Positions 11,663 to 24,310 of a stretch of 64,000 nucleotides of DNA are shown in pieces (position 1 is the stretch's first letter; the number at the start of each line of letters is the position of its first letter). The notes below the pieces were generated by a model. That model searched no databases. It was not told where the DNA came from and worked only from the letters and a program-made list of their open reading frames with translations. Position numbers and translations under genes: made by a program. Source of the stretch: Brassica napus (lineage: Eukaryota > Streptophyta > Magnoliopsida > Brassicales > Brassicaceae); assembly GCF_020379485.1 (NCBI RefSeq), contig NC_063449.1:37817473-37881472 (forward strand), given 5' to 3'.

Positions 11663-14424
11663 TTCTTTCCTGATTTCTATTGTATGGTGTAATTTGTTGA
11701 AAAACTATTAAAATTTTGATTTAGCTAATTATCTTAGCAAAGGAAGATTTACCAAAGGAGATGGATACTTAGAAGCATGATTTCATAATCGATTGACTCA
11801 AAGAAGCGACCGATTGATAAATCTAAATTCATCTGATCGTTCGATCTGGAGTGCAACGTGGAAATCGTCGAGATGATTGAATCGGTTGATCCGAGAAACC
11901 ATAAGTGATCGATTCAACGTCTGATCAGTTGATCCCCTTCTTAGAATTGATTGATCCTATAATAAACTTGACGTAGTTTCATTTTGGTCAACTGGTACTA
12001 GTTTTAAAAGTCTAAATGTTTTCGGAAAAAAACCCCAAATAACTCTTTTTCTCTGAAAATTATTTACCTTTTCCGTTTTGGATTTTATCTTCTTTTAAGC
12101 ATTTTATTCTTCTAAACTTTTATTTATATTGATTATTTTCCTTTATATAATTGTTACCCTTGAATTTAACATGTGCTAAAGGGTTTTCGTGGAAATGTCT
12201 AACCTTATTGAATTTGGTGATTATAGAATAGTCTCCTCTTAGACTCATGGGTAAGGTTTATTATGATTATTGATGTATGAATTGTGATGCTTAGGGCTAG
12301 ATTATCATTGTTTCGTACATATAATGTGTTTTAATGCTAGATTAGAATTTGTTACTTTTTAAGGTGATTTCATGGCTGAGAAGTGTTCGATGAAATGCTT
12401 GAATGAATTTCATCTTGTGTTTTGCTTGCTTAGCCAACGAGAATTGATGTTTTGCATACTAGAGATGTATTATTACTATTAGGACTTGTTTCCAATGCAT
12501 GATTGAGTGTAGTTAGCCAACATGAGTTGATGTTAAATGCATGATTAACATAGGAGTTACTGTCACTGTAGTGGATTAGTTTATATTTAAGATCCTAGGT
12601 TGAAGAAACATGTTAATTGATTGTGTTTAGCATTCAAAGTTTGAAATCTATTATCCTTAATTGGTTACCCAACTCCATCAGTTTAACCTTTCAAACCTTG
12701 ATTAAAACTTGTTATTTGCTGAGTTTCTTAATTGATTTGAATTGAGATCATTGCCTTATGTATTTTAAACCAAACTTAATTACTTAGCTTAAAAGACCAC
12801 TTGCATTCTCTTTGCTTTAAGCCATCTTGGGTTGGATTAACATCTCTTACTACGTATAATGATACATTTGTGCTTACGACTGAGTAGTATAAAAAGGAAC
12901 TTAAACTTATTGAACACCATGGAGAAGGCAAAAGAAGACATTAGAATCATGGCTCTCTCTTAGTCCTCGTTTATAACTGTTACAGATCACGGATGATTTA
13001 ATTGAATTTGTTACATACGCAATAAGAACACCAGATTATACATTTTCAGTTCGTACAACCTCCACTGCATATACAACTTGTTTAAAAACGACTTCAACAT
13101 ATACTTTTTTTCTTACTGATCCCACGTCATACTACAAGTTATGATTTTTATTACCTGATTAGTAATATAACCGGAGAAACACAAACATATTGTTGCACAG
13201 TTTTATCCTGAATATCGTCTCAATCGTCATACTAATCTTTCTCGGTATTTTTACAACAACGTATTCTTCATCCTTTATTGTGCCAGTATATCCTTGAATC
13301 ATATTTACTATAGACCACAATTTCTCTTTCCATCAAATTTAAAACATCAAAATTATAAAATATTCCTATAATCTTGCACATATTAATTTTCATAAACTTT
13401 AACTTTTAATATGACTTATTTTTTGCTAGATAAATCAACAAAAAACCAATGGACCAAATAAAAAAAACATTTTATCATTTCATATATATTCATCGATCTA
13501 TCCTCAAGTAAACTCCCACGAGTGTCAGCTACATATACATACTTAATGAATCAAAATAATAATGATCAATTACTATTATTAAATTTAAAGTTCTTACACT
13601 ATTTTTTGAACAAAATTTTTAACTTAAAAAAATTTATTCTGATGTTCTGGAAATAAAAAAATTAAAAAGTATCTCAAAATAAAAATATCACAAATTATTA
13701 TAATATTATGTGAGAAGTTTTCTTTTACAAGTCTTGCTCGATTTGATTTTTCCAAACCTAATTATATTAGTACTACTAATGAATTCAAATATATTTGACA
13801 ATTAAATTTTATTTTCTAAATATTTATATTTCTAAAACTGTAATCAGTTATAGAAGATAAATATGTAATTTTTTTTATTTCAAATAATTGGAATTTTAAT
13901 AGTAAATATATGAATAAATTATTAAAGTATTTTTAATCAACAACTATATTTTTATTTCTAATCAAAATTATTTCTTAAGTCATATCATGCATACTAAAAA
14001 TACGAGAACTAATAATTTTAGTATTAATATATTTTAATCAATATTTAGAAAAGTGAATTCTTAAACTACTATACCTTAACGATAAAAAATATCTGTTCTA
14101 AATTAACTTAACACCAGATACATAATTCAAAAAATATGTGATCAAAAATTAAAATTATGGTTGGCATTTGATGTGAACCATATATTACTAAACTGATAGA
14201 ACAACAGTTTTAATTTGGTGGTTATTGCTGTATATCTGAAGCTCCAATTGATTGGTGAGTCTTTAAAAAGTTACAAGTTTGATTAGTCTATGCAACTCCG
14301 GAGTGATCAACACTTCAATTTTTTCTCCCATAATTTTCTCCCAAAAGAAAGTATTTCAAATTATATATAATTTTATCAAATATATTTTTATTTCTAAGAG
14401 TATGAATCAAAATAAACTTGATTA
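11663..14424. other. Intergenic DNA without a recognisable gene
   Basis: 2.7 kb of AT-rich sequence. 11900-12900 has longer non-homopolymer text with recurring 'agccaac(a/g)ag(a/t)tgatgtt' and 'gatgaaatgcttgaatg', reminiscent of non-coding parts of Athila/Tat LTR elements, but no LTR ends or coding motifs were found. 13000-14420 is more strongly AT-rich, with no open frame worth reporting. Confidence 0.5.
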
Positions 14425-14512
14425 ATCCCAGGATGCCTTCTGCGGAGGTGTACTTAGGCGCTAGTTGGGTTCCCTCCAAGTGTTCGGATTCCTTGGATTA
14501 TCAAAAAAAAAA
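14425..14512 (+). mobile_element. Short retroposed 3' end (LINE/SINE type) with poly-A
   Basis: An 80-bp GC-richer block (ggatgccttctgcggaggtg at 14431 onwards) ends in a poly-A run at 14503-14512. It is flanked by near-identical 10-mers: aacttgatta at 14415-14424 and aactcgatta at 14513-14522. This is the pattern of a severely 5'-truncated retroposon. It lies about 220 bp upstream of the LOX-A start codon. Confidence 0.5.
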
Positions 14513-14672
14513 AACTCGATTAAAAATGTAACTTGATTTAAGATATCAAGTGAAGAAAGTTTAATATTATGAAGTTAAGATAGTAAGTTGAGAAAGTTTG
14601 TTGATAGCTCAGTAGAAAACATTTTTTTCTACTTTTTGAAATGAGAAAAAGATTTAATATTTTCTATACTTG

Positions 14673-14680
14673 TATAAATA
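14673..14680 (+). promoter_or_regulatory. TATA box of LOX-A
   Basis: TATAAATA 57 bp before the start codon, in a block (about 14600-14737) that is shared with the LOX-B promoter. A mild purine-rich leader with 'gcggggatgcacaagag' follows in both genes. Confidence 0.65.
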
Positions 14681-14736
14681 GATGTAGCGGGGATGCACAA
14701 GAGAGTAAGCAAAATAGAAAAGCAAACAGATAAAAG

Positions 14737-17700
14737 ATGTTTTGTAAAGAGGCATCGTCCAGTCTCCAGACCTTAAACATAGCAAAGAGTCTCAGCTCTG
14801 AGTTCACTAAACCATCAGCACTCATCAACCCCCTCTCGGCAGGACATCGTTACAAGCTGTGCCCTCGTCCAAACCTCAGAGGACGATGTACGGTCACAGC
14901 CTCAAAGTTTGATATTGATTGGAGAGCGAAAGAAAGAGTTAAGAAAATCAAAGTAAAGGGAATTATAACGGCCAAACAAGGCTTATTACCTTCCGTTGGC
15001 TTCACCGATTTGCTTGGAGTTTCACTGCTTGTCGAGCTTATTAGCGCCGAGACTGACCCCCGTGAGTACAATTATCAAGCAAACATATTATTATTATTTT
15101 ATATAAGAAGTAAAAAGTAGGCTAATGCATCAGTAGTGAATACTGGTAATGATACTTAACCAAGTCATTAACACATGTCAGAGACGCTAATGGAGAAGGA
15201 TCCGGTGAAGGATCACGCACGACGTTTAGTGATTGATGCACATGGTGAGGATCAGTACGAGTGTGTATTTGACATGCCCAAAGACTTTGGAGCGGTGGGT
15301 GCCATCAGAGTTTTAAACGAGGCCCATAGAGAGATATTCCTCAAGGAAATGAAGCTTGAGCTACCTGACGGCCCCGTTACCTTTACATGTAACTCGTGGG
15401 TGGCCTCCAAGTCCGATGACCCAACCAAGCGGACATTCTTCTCCAACAAGTCCTACTTGCCTCTCCAAACTCCTGAGCCTCTTAAACAGCTGCGAAAAGA
15501 GGAGCTGGAGACCCTGCAAGGCAAGAACCGTGAGCGTGATGGTGAACTCAAAAAGTTTGAGCGCGTTTACGATTATGACGTGTACAACGATGTGGGTGAT
15601 CCTGACAAAGATCCAAAACTTGCCCGTCCCGTTATGGGAGGCCTCTCTCATCCATACCCAAGGCGGTGCAAGACTGGTCGCAAACCAAGCCGAAAATACC
15701 CCTCCATTGAGACACGCAAAGGGGATTTCTATGTCCCTAGAGACGAGGAGTGGTCCACAGTCAAGGGCACTGCATTCACGGGCACGACAATCTTGGCGGC
15801 TCTTCCTGCTGTGTTCCCACAGATTGAAGCTGCTCTGGTGGATCCCAACATGCCCTTCCCACACTTCAAGTCCATAGAAGATCTCTTTGAAGAAGGCATC
15901 GAGCTTCCCAAGAAGGCTGGCCTTTTTCCTCTGATCCCCAGACTTGTCAAAGCTGTTGCTGAAGCTGATGATATTCTCCAGTTTGATTCCCCTATCCTCC
16001 TTGACAGTAACAAGCTCTTTTTTAATCCTCCATTTATATATTTATTATATCCAATTCTATACAGCTAGCTACAATTAATCTCACTTTACTGTATCATTTA
16101 CTTTGATTCAGAGGATAGATTTTCATGGATCCGAGACGACGAGTTTGCTCGCCAGACACTTGCTGGCCTTAATCCCCTTTGCATTGGGCTAGTTCAAGTA
16201 AGCTATATACGCTTTATCTAATAGCTATATTATCGTAGAAGTCATTTTTCTATGTTTCGTGTTCACGTTAATTTTTAATACGGCTAACTACATTAATAAC
16301 CTTAATGAATTAAACTTCTTGTAATTGTCATAATCAAAAATTTTATTTTAGTTTTTATTAATATTTTTTTAAATAACAAAATGGAAAATATCTATAAATC
16401 TTTGTAAAACTATTTGGAAAGTCTTTTATAAACAATTCTTACATTGTTTTTTTTTTCAAAACTCAGTAATAAATGTATACTGGATTAATAAAAATTAGTT
16501 TAACAATTAATTAATTTTCAAAATATTATCGTTTAAAATATATATATACTCAGTAATACATAAAAACATATTATTTATTTTGTATATTATCTAGTAGTTA
16601 TGATATTTTATTTAGAACATATTAACGGATTGAAAATATTAACTATTTTCAAATAAAAGTTACTACTAATTTTAAATTCGAAGTTGTTTCTTTTTTCTTC
16701 TTATAATGTTAGTTTTGGACTATAGAAATTATATAAGATTTATAAAATACTTACTAATGTAAGATGAATAACCAAAATAAATGAAATAACAAAATGATTC
16801 ACAATATCTTACCATAATTAGAACCAAGAAAAACAGTTACTTTAATTTAGTTAAATTGTTGCAATTTTTTTTAAAAGTAAATAATCAAATTGGTCTGAAT
16901 TCTTATACCTAGAATTATATGTCAAACTGAGTTATCAATATAATTAAAAATTATATTTATTTTTCAAGACATAAGTTATAAACCTTCATAAATTTTATGA
17001 ACCAGTGAAAGCAAAACATTAATCAGTTATTATAATTTAGTTATTTATATAACTTTCAGAACATCACTGTTTATATTGGTTAGTGCAATTCTAACTAAAG
17101 TAACACTTACTTTTTATTTCTATTTCCTCCTAAAACAATTTTTTTGTCGACTTTTTTTTTGTTGACGCCTCCTAAAACAACTTATACATTAAATAATAGA
17201 GATTTTTCTAAAATATATTAACAAATTAATATGATGAATCGAACTAAATATAATTACAATAATCTGATTTTAATATATTTTAAACCACAATAAATTATGA
17301 TTTAGTTGAAAATTATAAACAATCTAATATACCAAAAAGAATAATTGAACCTATCTAAATTGTTATATATACAATATCATACTAAATTGAGATAACAACA
17401 TAATTTTATTTAAAACATAACATGATATTTAATTTTCATACATTAGTTTTCACACACATATTGATTATAATAGGATTTAAAATTGATCAATAAGTGAAAG
17501 CAAAAAGATATTAATTATAATTGATTATTTTGTAAATTTTTATACCCGTGCATGAGCACAGAAGAGTCACCTAGTACGTACATGGTTTGATGGAACTTCT
17601 TTTTATAAAGAAAATCATGTTTCGGTTTTGAAACTAAAAGTAGAAAAAGTAAGCTAGTTGAGATCACATTGTTGTTCTAGGAGTGGCCGTTGAAAAGCAA

Positions 17701-20228
17701 ACTAGACCCTGCGGTTTATGGTGATCCCAACTCACTCATTACAAGTGAGATTGTGGAAAGAGAAATCAAAGGAGTTATGTCATTTGATGAGGTAACATTA
17801 ACTAATATCCACATGTTTTAAAGAAAAAAGCATATATATATATCCATCCATCCATATGAAGTAATTCCATAATGAATAAATATCAATGGATGTGTGCATG
17901 CAGGCTCTGGAGAACAAGAGATTGTTCATGTTGGACTATCATGATTTGCTTCTACCGTATGTGAACAAAGTGAGAGAGTTGGATGATAGCACCTTATATG
18001 CTTCTCGAACACTATTCTTCCTCAACGATGATAGCACATTGAGACCTGTTGCCATTGAGTTGACTCGTCCCCAAGATGTAAACAGGCCCCAATGGAGGCA
18101 GGTATTCACGCCAGGATATGATGCTACCTCCTGCTGGCTATGGAGTCTTGCTAAGACTCACGCTATTACTCATGACGCTGGTTATCACCAGCTTATTTCC
18201 CACTGGTATTGAACGAACTTGATCCTCTCGTGTATATATGGTTATACACATTAGACGTATGTGCAGAGCCGTGCCTCTGTTATGAAAAATGAAGCGTTCG
18301 CCTAGGGCAGCGTTTTTTTTATAAACTTAATATGGCATCTTTTGTTTTCGATTAAAACATTTTTAATTAAGTATACTAATTTTACTCCTAAATAAAAGAA
18401 GATATCTATGTATAGTGTATGGATTTATGTTATAGTAATTTGGATAAGCTAAATATGGGTTGGGTAAAGAAAGTAATAAAAGATTGATTCTTATGGTCTT
18501 AGGGATTTCTAATGACATTTTCGTAGTTTTATTAGTAGAATACCTAGATAATATTTTTAAATAGAAAAACTGACAATAATAGAAAATAAGATAAAAATAT
18601 GATGAAGTAAAATTGGTTATTTTTCCATTAAAACGATTTCTGGATATTAAAAATAAAGTTTAGTCATCAATTTGCATAATAAGAATAGGATAAATTATGT
18701 TTAGAATGAATGTTGTATATTGTCGGTGTTTTTCATCTGTGACAATAGTATTTAATTTTATACAAATTAAGACATTTTATTTTCAACCGCTTATGTTCGT
18801 TATGAATGCTTGCACGGCTCTGCGTATGTGTTATTTTTTTTATTTTTATTTTTGGAAGATTCTGCGTATGTGTTATTGCTGTTAAGAGATGGAAAATTTT
18901 ACAGGCTGAGGACTCACTGCTGTATGGAGCCATACATTATAGCGGCAAACAGACAACTAAGTGCCATGCATCCTATCTATAGGCTTTTGCATCCCCACTT
19001 CCGCTACACGATGGAGATCAACGCTCGTGGACGCCAAAGTCTCGTCAACGCAGGTGGAATCATTGAGTCTTGTTTCTGGCCCGGAAAGTATTCATTAGAG
19101 CTAAGTTCAGATGTCTATGACAAACTATGGAGGTTCGACAGGGAAGGCTTACCTGCAGACCTAATCAGCAGGTACATAGTTCCTAATTAAGACTATACTT
19201 ATTTCTTTGTAAGTATTAATTTAAGTGTTCTAAAACTTGGCTCCAAGGCGTCCGCCCATTCGGATCTAAATGAAATGATTTTTCTACACGATCTAAATGA
19301 AATGATTTTTCTACACCTATTTTTTTAAATAAGCATTCAAAAAATCGGTCTAAACACAAGCAATAATCTCATACAAAACGCATAATATGCGCATAATGAT
19401 TTATTGAACATCGATTTATACTAATTATGCTAACAACTTTTTACATTTAAAATTTTGTGATATCAAAGGGGTCTGGCTGTGGAAGATGAGACGGCTGAAC
19501 ATGGGGTTCGCTTGACGATACCAGATTACCCATTTGCGACTGACGGTCTGATGCTGTGGGATGCACTTAAGGAATGGGTAACAGACTATGTGAATCACTA
19601 TTATCCAAATGCGGAACAGGTCAAGTTGGATGAGGAACTCCAAGGATGGTGGAGTGAAGTGAGGAACATAGGGCATGGAGACAAGAAAAATGAACCATGG
19701 TGGCCTGTCCTCAAAACACAAGATGACTTGATTGAAGTGGTGACTACGATTGCTTGGGTGGCTTCAGGTCACCATGCAGCTGTAAACTTTGGACAGTACG
19801 GATATGGTGGATACTTTCCCAACCGACCAACCACATCAAGGATAAAAATGCCAGTGGAAGAACCGACAGAGGAAGAGCTAAAAGAGTTCTATGAGGATCC
19901 AGAGAAGACCATGCTTAAGACATTCCCGTCGAAGAAGCAGGCGACGAAATTGATGTTGACTTTGGATCTTCTATCGACACATTCACCAGATGAAGAATAC
20001 CTAGGAGAAAACGCAGAAGCGTCTTGGGCCCACGAACCTGTCATCTATGCTGCATATGAACGTTTCAAAGGCAAGCTCCAATACCTAGAAGGAGTGATAG
20101 ATGAGAGGAACGTGGATGTTGCTCTAAAGAATCGAGCTGGAGCAGGTGTTGTTAAGTACGAGCTTTTGAAGCCTATCTCTGAACCAGGCCTTACCGGGAT
20201 GGGTGTTCCCAACAGTGTGTCTATTTGA
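14737..20228 (+). CDS. LOX2: LOX-A: plastid 13-lipoxygenase (LOX2-like), intact
   Basis: Adds O2 to linolenic acid in the chloroplast, the first step to jasmonate and leaf aldehydes. Exons: 14737-15061, 15182-16006, 16112-16197, 17681-17791, 17904-18205, 18905-19171, 19469-20228. All introns are GT-AG, phases join, 2676 nt, 891 aa (Arabidopsis LOX2: 896). Exon 1 gives a Ser-rich transit peptide, then a short PLAT domain. The catalytic domain keeps all iron ligands: two His in GYHQLISHW, His and Asn in HAAVNFGQY, and the terminal Ile. Cys-Phe in IIESCF and Arg in PNRPTTSR fit 13-lipoxygenases. Unusual: Gly at the Coffa site (INARGRQ, codon 19029-19031) where S-lipoxygenases have Ala. Intron 3 (1483 bp) is AT-rich and intron 5 holds a hAT MITE. 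Tandem partner is LOX-B. Confidence 0.93.
18264..18822. mobile_element. hAT-type MITE in LOX-A intron 5
   Basis: 559 bp with perfect 11-bp terminal inverted repeats CAGAGCCGTGC / GCACGGCTCTG. It is flanked by an exact 8-bp duplication cgtatgtg (18256-18263 and 18823-18830), the hAT hallmark. Intron 5 of LOX-B is only 84 bp and lacks it. No transposase is encoded. Confidence 0.88.
19263..19316 (+). repeat. Two-copy 27-bp tandem repeat in LOX-A intron 6
   Basis: gatctaaatgaaatgatttt plus tctacac occurs at 19263-19289 and again at 19290-19316, exact and adjacent. Intron 6 of LOX-B lacks it. Confidence 0.8.
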
Positions 20229-20311
20229 TCTAATGCATTTTGATCAAATACATTGGAAGTTATCATCTATCTTTCTACCAAGTTATTATCATCTAAGTTT
20301 CTTGCTTTTGT

Positions 20312-20317
20312 AATAAA
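20312..20317 (+). terminator. Poly-A signal of LOX-A
   Basis: AATAAA 84 bp after the stop codon, in a 3' region (…taataaataatgaatctcaa) shared with LOX-B. Confidence 0.55.
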
Positions 20318-20645
20318 TAATGAATCTCAACCTGCTCAAGGGGTACTTTGTGCTGGGCAGCGGTGAAGGAGTTTGATGTTGTCATTTCTTTTGGGAATAA
20401 GACTTAATGTGTGGTTATCTTATGTTTATTGGACCAAATATTGTTGGACGTAGGAAAACGACCCCATCGAGTTGGCCTGACCTATTGAAGATTGTATTCA
20501 AGTATAGTAAGTTAGCCTATTAAAACAATTTTACCTGGAAAAGTTTATGAAATGGATGAAAATTCATAACCAGATCCGAGTAAACTTTTAAATAAACAAA
20601 AAATACTGAAATTGAATTACCGTAAATCCGGGTAGGCTATGATAA

Positions 20646-21261
20646 TCTATACTATTAAAGCAGGATCCTATTGTCCTTTTTACCTTAGTGTGCCCTTTTT
20701 TTACTAACATTGCATGTTTCATTAAGGGCAATCAAGTAATATTAATAACACTTCTATATTTGGCCATTTTTTTCGGATCCAGCCCACTGTCCACATCAGA
20801 TCTCTCTTGGACCATTTGGGCCGATTAAGAAATCAGATCCAATTCTCACATTTTTTTTCTTTGGGCCATTGAGTCCAAATTCAAATAATTTTTTTTCAAC
20901 CATTCTTAATTATTTTTTTTCTTTTCTTAATATAATTTAAGCATTCATAAAAAAAAATTGATTTTTTCATTGAAAAGTATAAATCTTTATTAAAAGTATA
21001 TAATTATTTTTATTAAAAATATTAACCACATAAGAAAATTAATTTATCAGAGTTATACCAATTTAATTCATTAAAAAAATAAAGTTTAATTTTTTAAACA
21101 TAAATAGTCATTTAAAATGAAACACGATAAAGAAAGATAAAAAGTTTAAGTCTTTTATAAAATAAAACACAAATATATGAAATATGACATTTACTAAATA
21201 TTTTGACCATTGAACAAAAAGAAAATAAACCCGCGCTTTGAAAGCGCGGATCAAAATCTAG
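20646..21261 (+). mobile_element. Non-autonomous Helitron
   Basis: 616 bp. Starts TCTATACTATTAAA after host A and ends CTAG before host T. Just upstream of the end is the palindrome CCGCGCTTTGAAAGCGCGG (21231-21249), the 3' hairpin expected of Helitrons. No Rep/helicase gene. Inserted about 330 bp after the LOX-A poly-A signal. Confidence 0.85.
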
Positions 21262-21476
21262 TTTATATTATTAAACAGAAACATTGTGTTGGACCTAACA
21301 TTTATTTTGTAAGTTGTTAAATTAAATACATCTTTCTACTTTATAGTTAAACATACATTAAATCACTAATATTTCTAACGGCGCAATCACAAATGAAAGT
21401 GTATTTCACTTCAATCAAACTAGAATAATATCTTTACCAAGACGGTGACAATTGTAGAGAGAGAGAGGAAGAGAAA

Positions 21477-21675
21477 CTAATCATTTTTGTAGCCATTTTC
21501 CTCTGCTTCGTTCTCAGTGATGTTGAAATCCCTCAACTCATAGAGGTTACGATTATTGTTGGCTGCAATAACTCTGAGCCAATCCCTCACATTGTGCTGC
21601 TTCAAGTATTTCTCACGAAGCAATCTCCGTGATCTTGTCATCAACAGGCTTCAAACAATCAATCAATTGAAATAT
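21477..21675 (-). pseudogene. 60S ribosomal protein L22 processed pseudogene, internally deleted
   Basis: On the minus strand, codons ending at a TAG (21477-21479) read [20 protein letters not shown] followed by [17 protein letters not shown], clearly the C-terminus of plant RPL22. Immediately upstream, in a shifted frame, is [15 protein letters not shown], which is the RPL22 N-terminal region. About the middle half of the protein is missing between the two pieces. No introns separate the parts, so a reverse-transcribed copy that later lost its middle is likely, though capture by a transposon is possible. The frame changes at the junction (about 21617), so no protein is made. It sits between a Helitron and R copy 2. 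Confidence 0.8.
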
Positions 21676-22989
21676 CAACACTAAAACCATTCGTTCACTC
21701 CCTCATCATTTTTTTGATCTAAGAGACTAAGAGCTTCATACAACAACTCAGATCAGTTATATAAATGCTTGTACCAGTGGCTCTGCTGATGAAAATCTCT
21801 AGAAGATGGAACTGCTGCGGAGTCTTCTGATAGGGACAAAACTACTTGGACTAAAAGAGAAGAAGCTACGATATATATAGCATACATGGAAATCACCATT
21901 GAAGAAGAAAGAAGAAGAACATAGGGTTCAGCAAGAAGATGAGCGAAAGAGATACAAAGGTTGAGTGAAAAGGGCTTTGAGGAAGAATTTTTTTTTTTAA
22001 TTTAGTGTTTTTATTTTATTTTAGTTAAGGTTAAATTAGATTAATCAAGGGATAATAGCCTATTAACAAAGTCCTAATGAAATAAACTAAAGTTTAGTGT
22101 GTTTCATTTTGTTAATTCTCTCAAGAAAATATAATTGACCAAGAAATTAACTATACTTAAGAAATTCCAATTTAAATAAAATTTAGACTGAACTAAAAAC
22201 AAATTGATCACTAAAATAGCCCTCCGATGAAACTTTGCTACTAGTTACATAAATCTGATTTTCAAAAAGATCAGATGACATCAACCCTAATCTTTGATTT
22301 GGTCTTTTGGGCATTAACCCACAACATACAAAAATACGATGTTGGATGAGGCATGTCCATGGCGTCGGCCCTTATCTTTCAATATACTTTTTACGGGTGG
22401 GAAACAAACCGAATCCGAAAACCCAAACCGAAACCAACATGAAAAAAATGAATTCGACCGAACTAAATCCGACATAAATACTGAATGGGACTTATGTTAC
22501 GATATTTTGGGTTATGGTTTTTATCCAAACCGAATCCGAACCCAAATGGATATCTGAACAAACTAAAAATTCATAATTCCAGAAAGATACTTATACTAAA
22601 CCTGAACTCAATCCCGAATAAATACCCAAAATACTCTAAAATTTCATTGAGTACCTAAAATAAGTGTCTATTATATAATAATTAACTCAAATTATTAGTT
22701 TAATATATTTTGGTATTTGGTGCTCTTCCTTCTTCTATATAGTCAACTTTGTCGGGTTTGATGTGTTCCTACTTCTGGTTTATCAGATATGATGTATTTG
22801 CACATAGTTTTTGAGTTTTGTTTTCTAATTTCACTTGTCAAATATTACATTGGAACCAAAAATAATTGTGAGCATTTCACATTTCTCATTTCAAATTTTT
22901 AATATTTGTTTCACTGGATCATTATTTAGTTTTCAGGTTTAACTAAGTATAAACAAAATTTGGAACTGAAAACCCGATTAAATTCTGAA

Positions 22990-23215
22990 ACCCTTAGTAT
23001 CTGTAATAGCCTTAGTCATTGTGTCTTGCGCCAAGAAATGAAGATGCTGGAAAATTTTAAAATTTCTTGTCATCTAGATTGCTGAGATTATCCAAGGCGC
23101 CAAGGGACAGTCATAAAGTTTGGTAGGTGGGAGTGTAGTAGCCTTCAAAGCCAACTTCCAACCATAATTAAATGAGTTCAGAGGCAAATGATCCAATCCG
23201 CCTAAAGGTGGTAAG
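22990..23215 (-). pseudogene. LINE ORF2 C-terminal fragment
   Basis: The minus strand reads LNSFNYGWKLALKATTLPPT then KLYDCPLAPWIISAI and MTRNFKIFQ. This resembles the segment just after the zf-RVT region in plant LINE ORF2 (a Cys-Pro-x-x-Pro-Trp-Ile core followed by Arg-Asn). One stop replaces Trp. It is absent from R copy 3, so it arrived separately or was lost there. Confidence 0.5.
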
Positions 23216-23639
23216 GTACCAACTCCCATACTTTTTGTGAAAAAGACACTGGAAAATGAATGCTGAATAGATTTTATAAATTATATATACAAAGAAAATT
23301 TTATATATTTTAAATTAATAACATACTTATATATTATATTAATAAAATTATTAAATTAAATAATAAATATAATTAAATTAGGTAATATATTAAAAATTAT
23401 GCACATAAAACAACATATAATTACGTTTTCAAATAAACTTAATTTTAAAAGTTACTATTAAAAATATATTTAAATAAGTTTTAGTTTAAAAAAAATTTGG
23501 ATGAAATTTTAAATTTATTAATCACTCAAAAAGACATGCATTACAAAAGAATAAAATCTATGCAAACTCGGTTCCTATATGAAACGTTTAACCTATGTCG
23601 CAAAAAAAAGAATAAAAAAGTAGCCAGAATCAAATTGAA

Positions 23640-24215
23640 AGTTGAAAAAAAAAAATTGAAAGTTGAAACCATCTCTGTAGTAGCCCTACATACTAATGTC
23701 ATGGGTCATGGGCTCGTACTTTGGTGAAATTATCCTATTTCTTAATACCTTATCAACTATCTTAGTGAGTTTTTTTTTTTTGAGAACAACTATCTTAGTG
23801 AGTTGTACAGTCGTTGTCCATTTCGTTTTTAACCGGGGGCACCATGTTATAAACAGTCAAAAAAATTTTTGATGGAAGCACTTTTACATTTTTCTTCAAT
23901 AAACTAATGATATTTGATAAATTAAATTAAACTATCAAAGAAAAAATAAAAATCAGTAGGGGGCACATGATCCATACCGCCGTACTTTCGTCTGCCCCTG
24001 GTGGTGACGACGAGCTTGCTCCCTTCATATGTGATACATAAGGCAAGATACCATTTTGGCTATAACTGAGTCTAAATGGCTGAGGCACGATCCTTCAATA
24101 CTATTAAATGGCTGAGGCGTAATCGACAATGCACCCGAGTTTTTGAACACATGATTCACATAAAAAATCTCTTTCGTTTCAACTTTGTTTCACATTGGTC
24201 TAATTTACAATGCTT
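23640..24215 (-). pseudogene. LINE zf-RVT remnant in R copy 2
   Basis: Homologous to 10140-10620 and 50000-50480 through 'gtagtagccctacatactaatgtc' and 'ccattttggctataactgagtc', but it has lost the zinc-ligand block by a deletion near 24085-24130. Extra AT-rich and 'gggggcac' sequence is inserted at about 23830-24000. Confidence 0.5.
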
Positions 24216-24266
24216 AAAATTTAGTTTATCAAATGAAGTTTTTAAAGTGAAAATATCAAAACTAGA

Positions 24267-24267
24267 T

Positions 24268-24308
<41 letters not shown>
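24267..24308. repeat. (AT)n microsatellite
   Basis: About 20 AT units. The corresponding tract is short in R copy 1 (10661-10690) and absent in R copy 3, so it is length-variable between copies. Confidence 0.85.

Positions 24309-24310
<2 letters not shown>

Noticed and set aside
15252..15877. Antisense and alternative-frame ORFs up to 174 codons over LOX exons 2 (also 29205-29969)
   Set aside because: Shadows of the conserved LOX coding frame; present in both paralogues for that reason.
22339..22557. 72-codon frame rich in Asn/Arg/Glu
   Set aside because: Arises from the 'aaccgaatccgaaccc' low-complexity text found in several transposons here.
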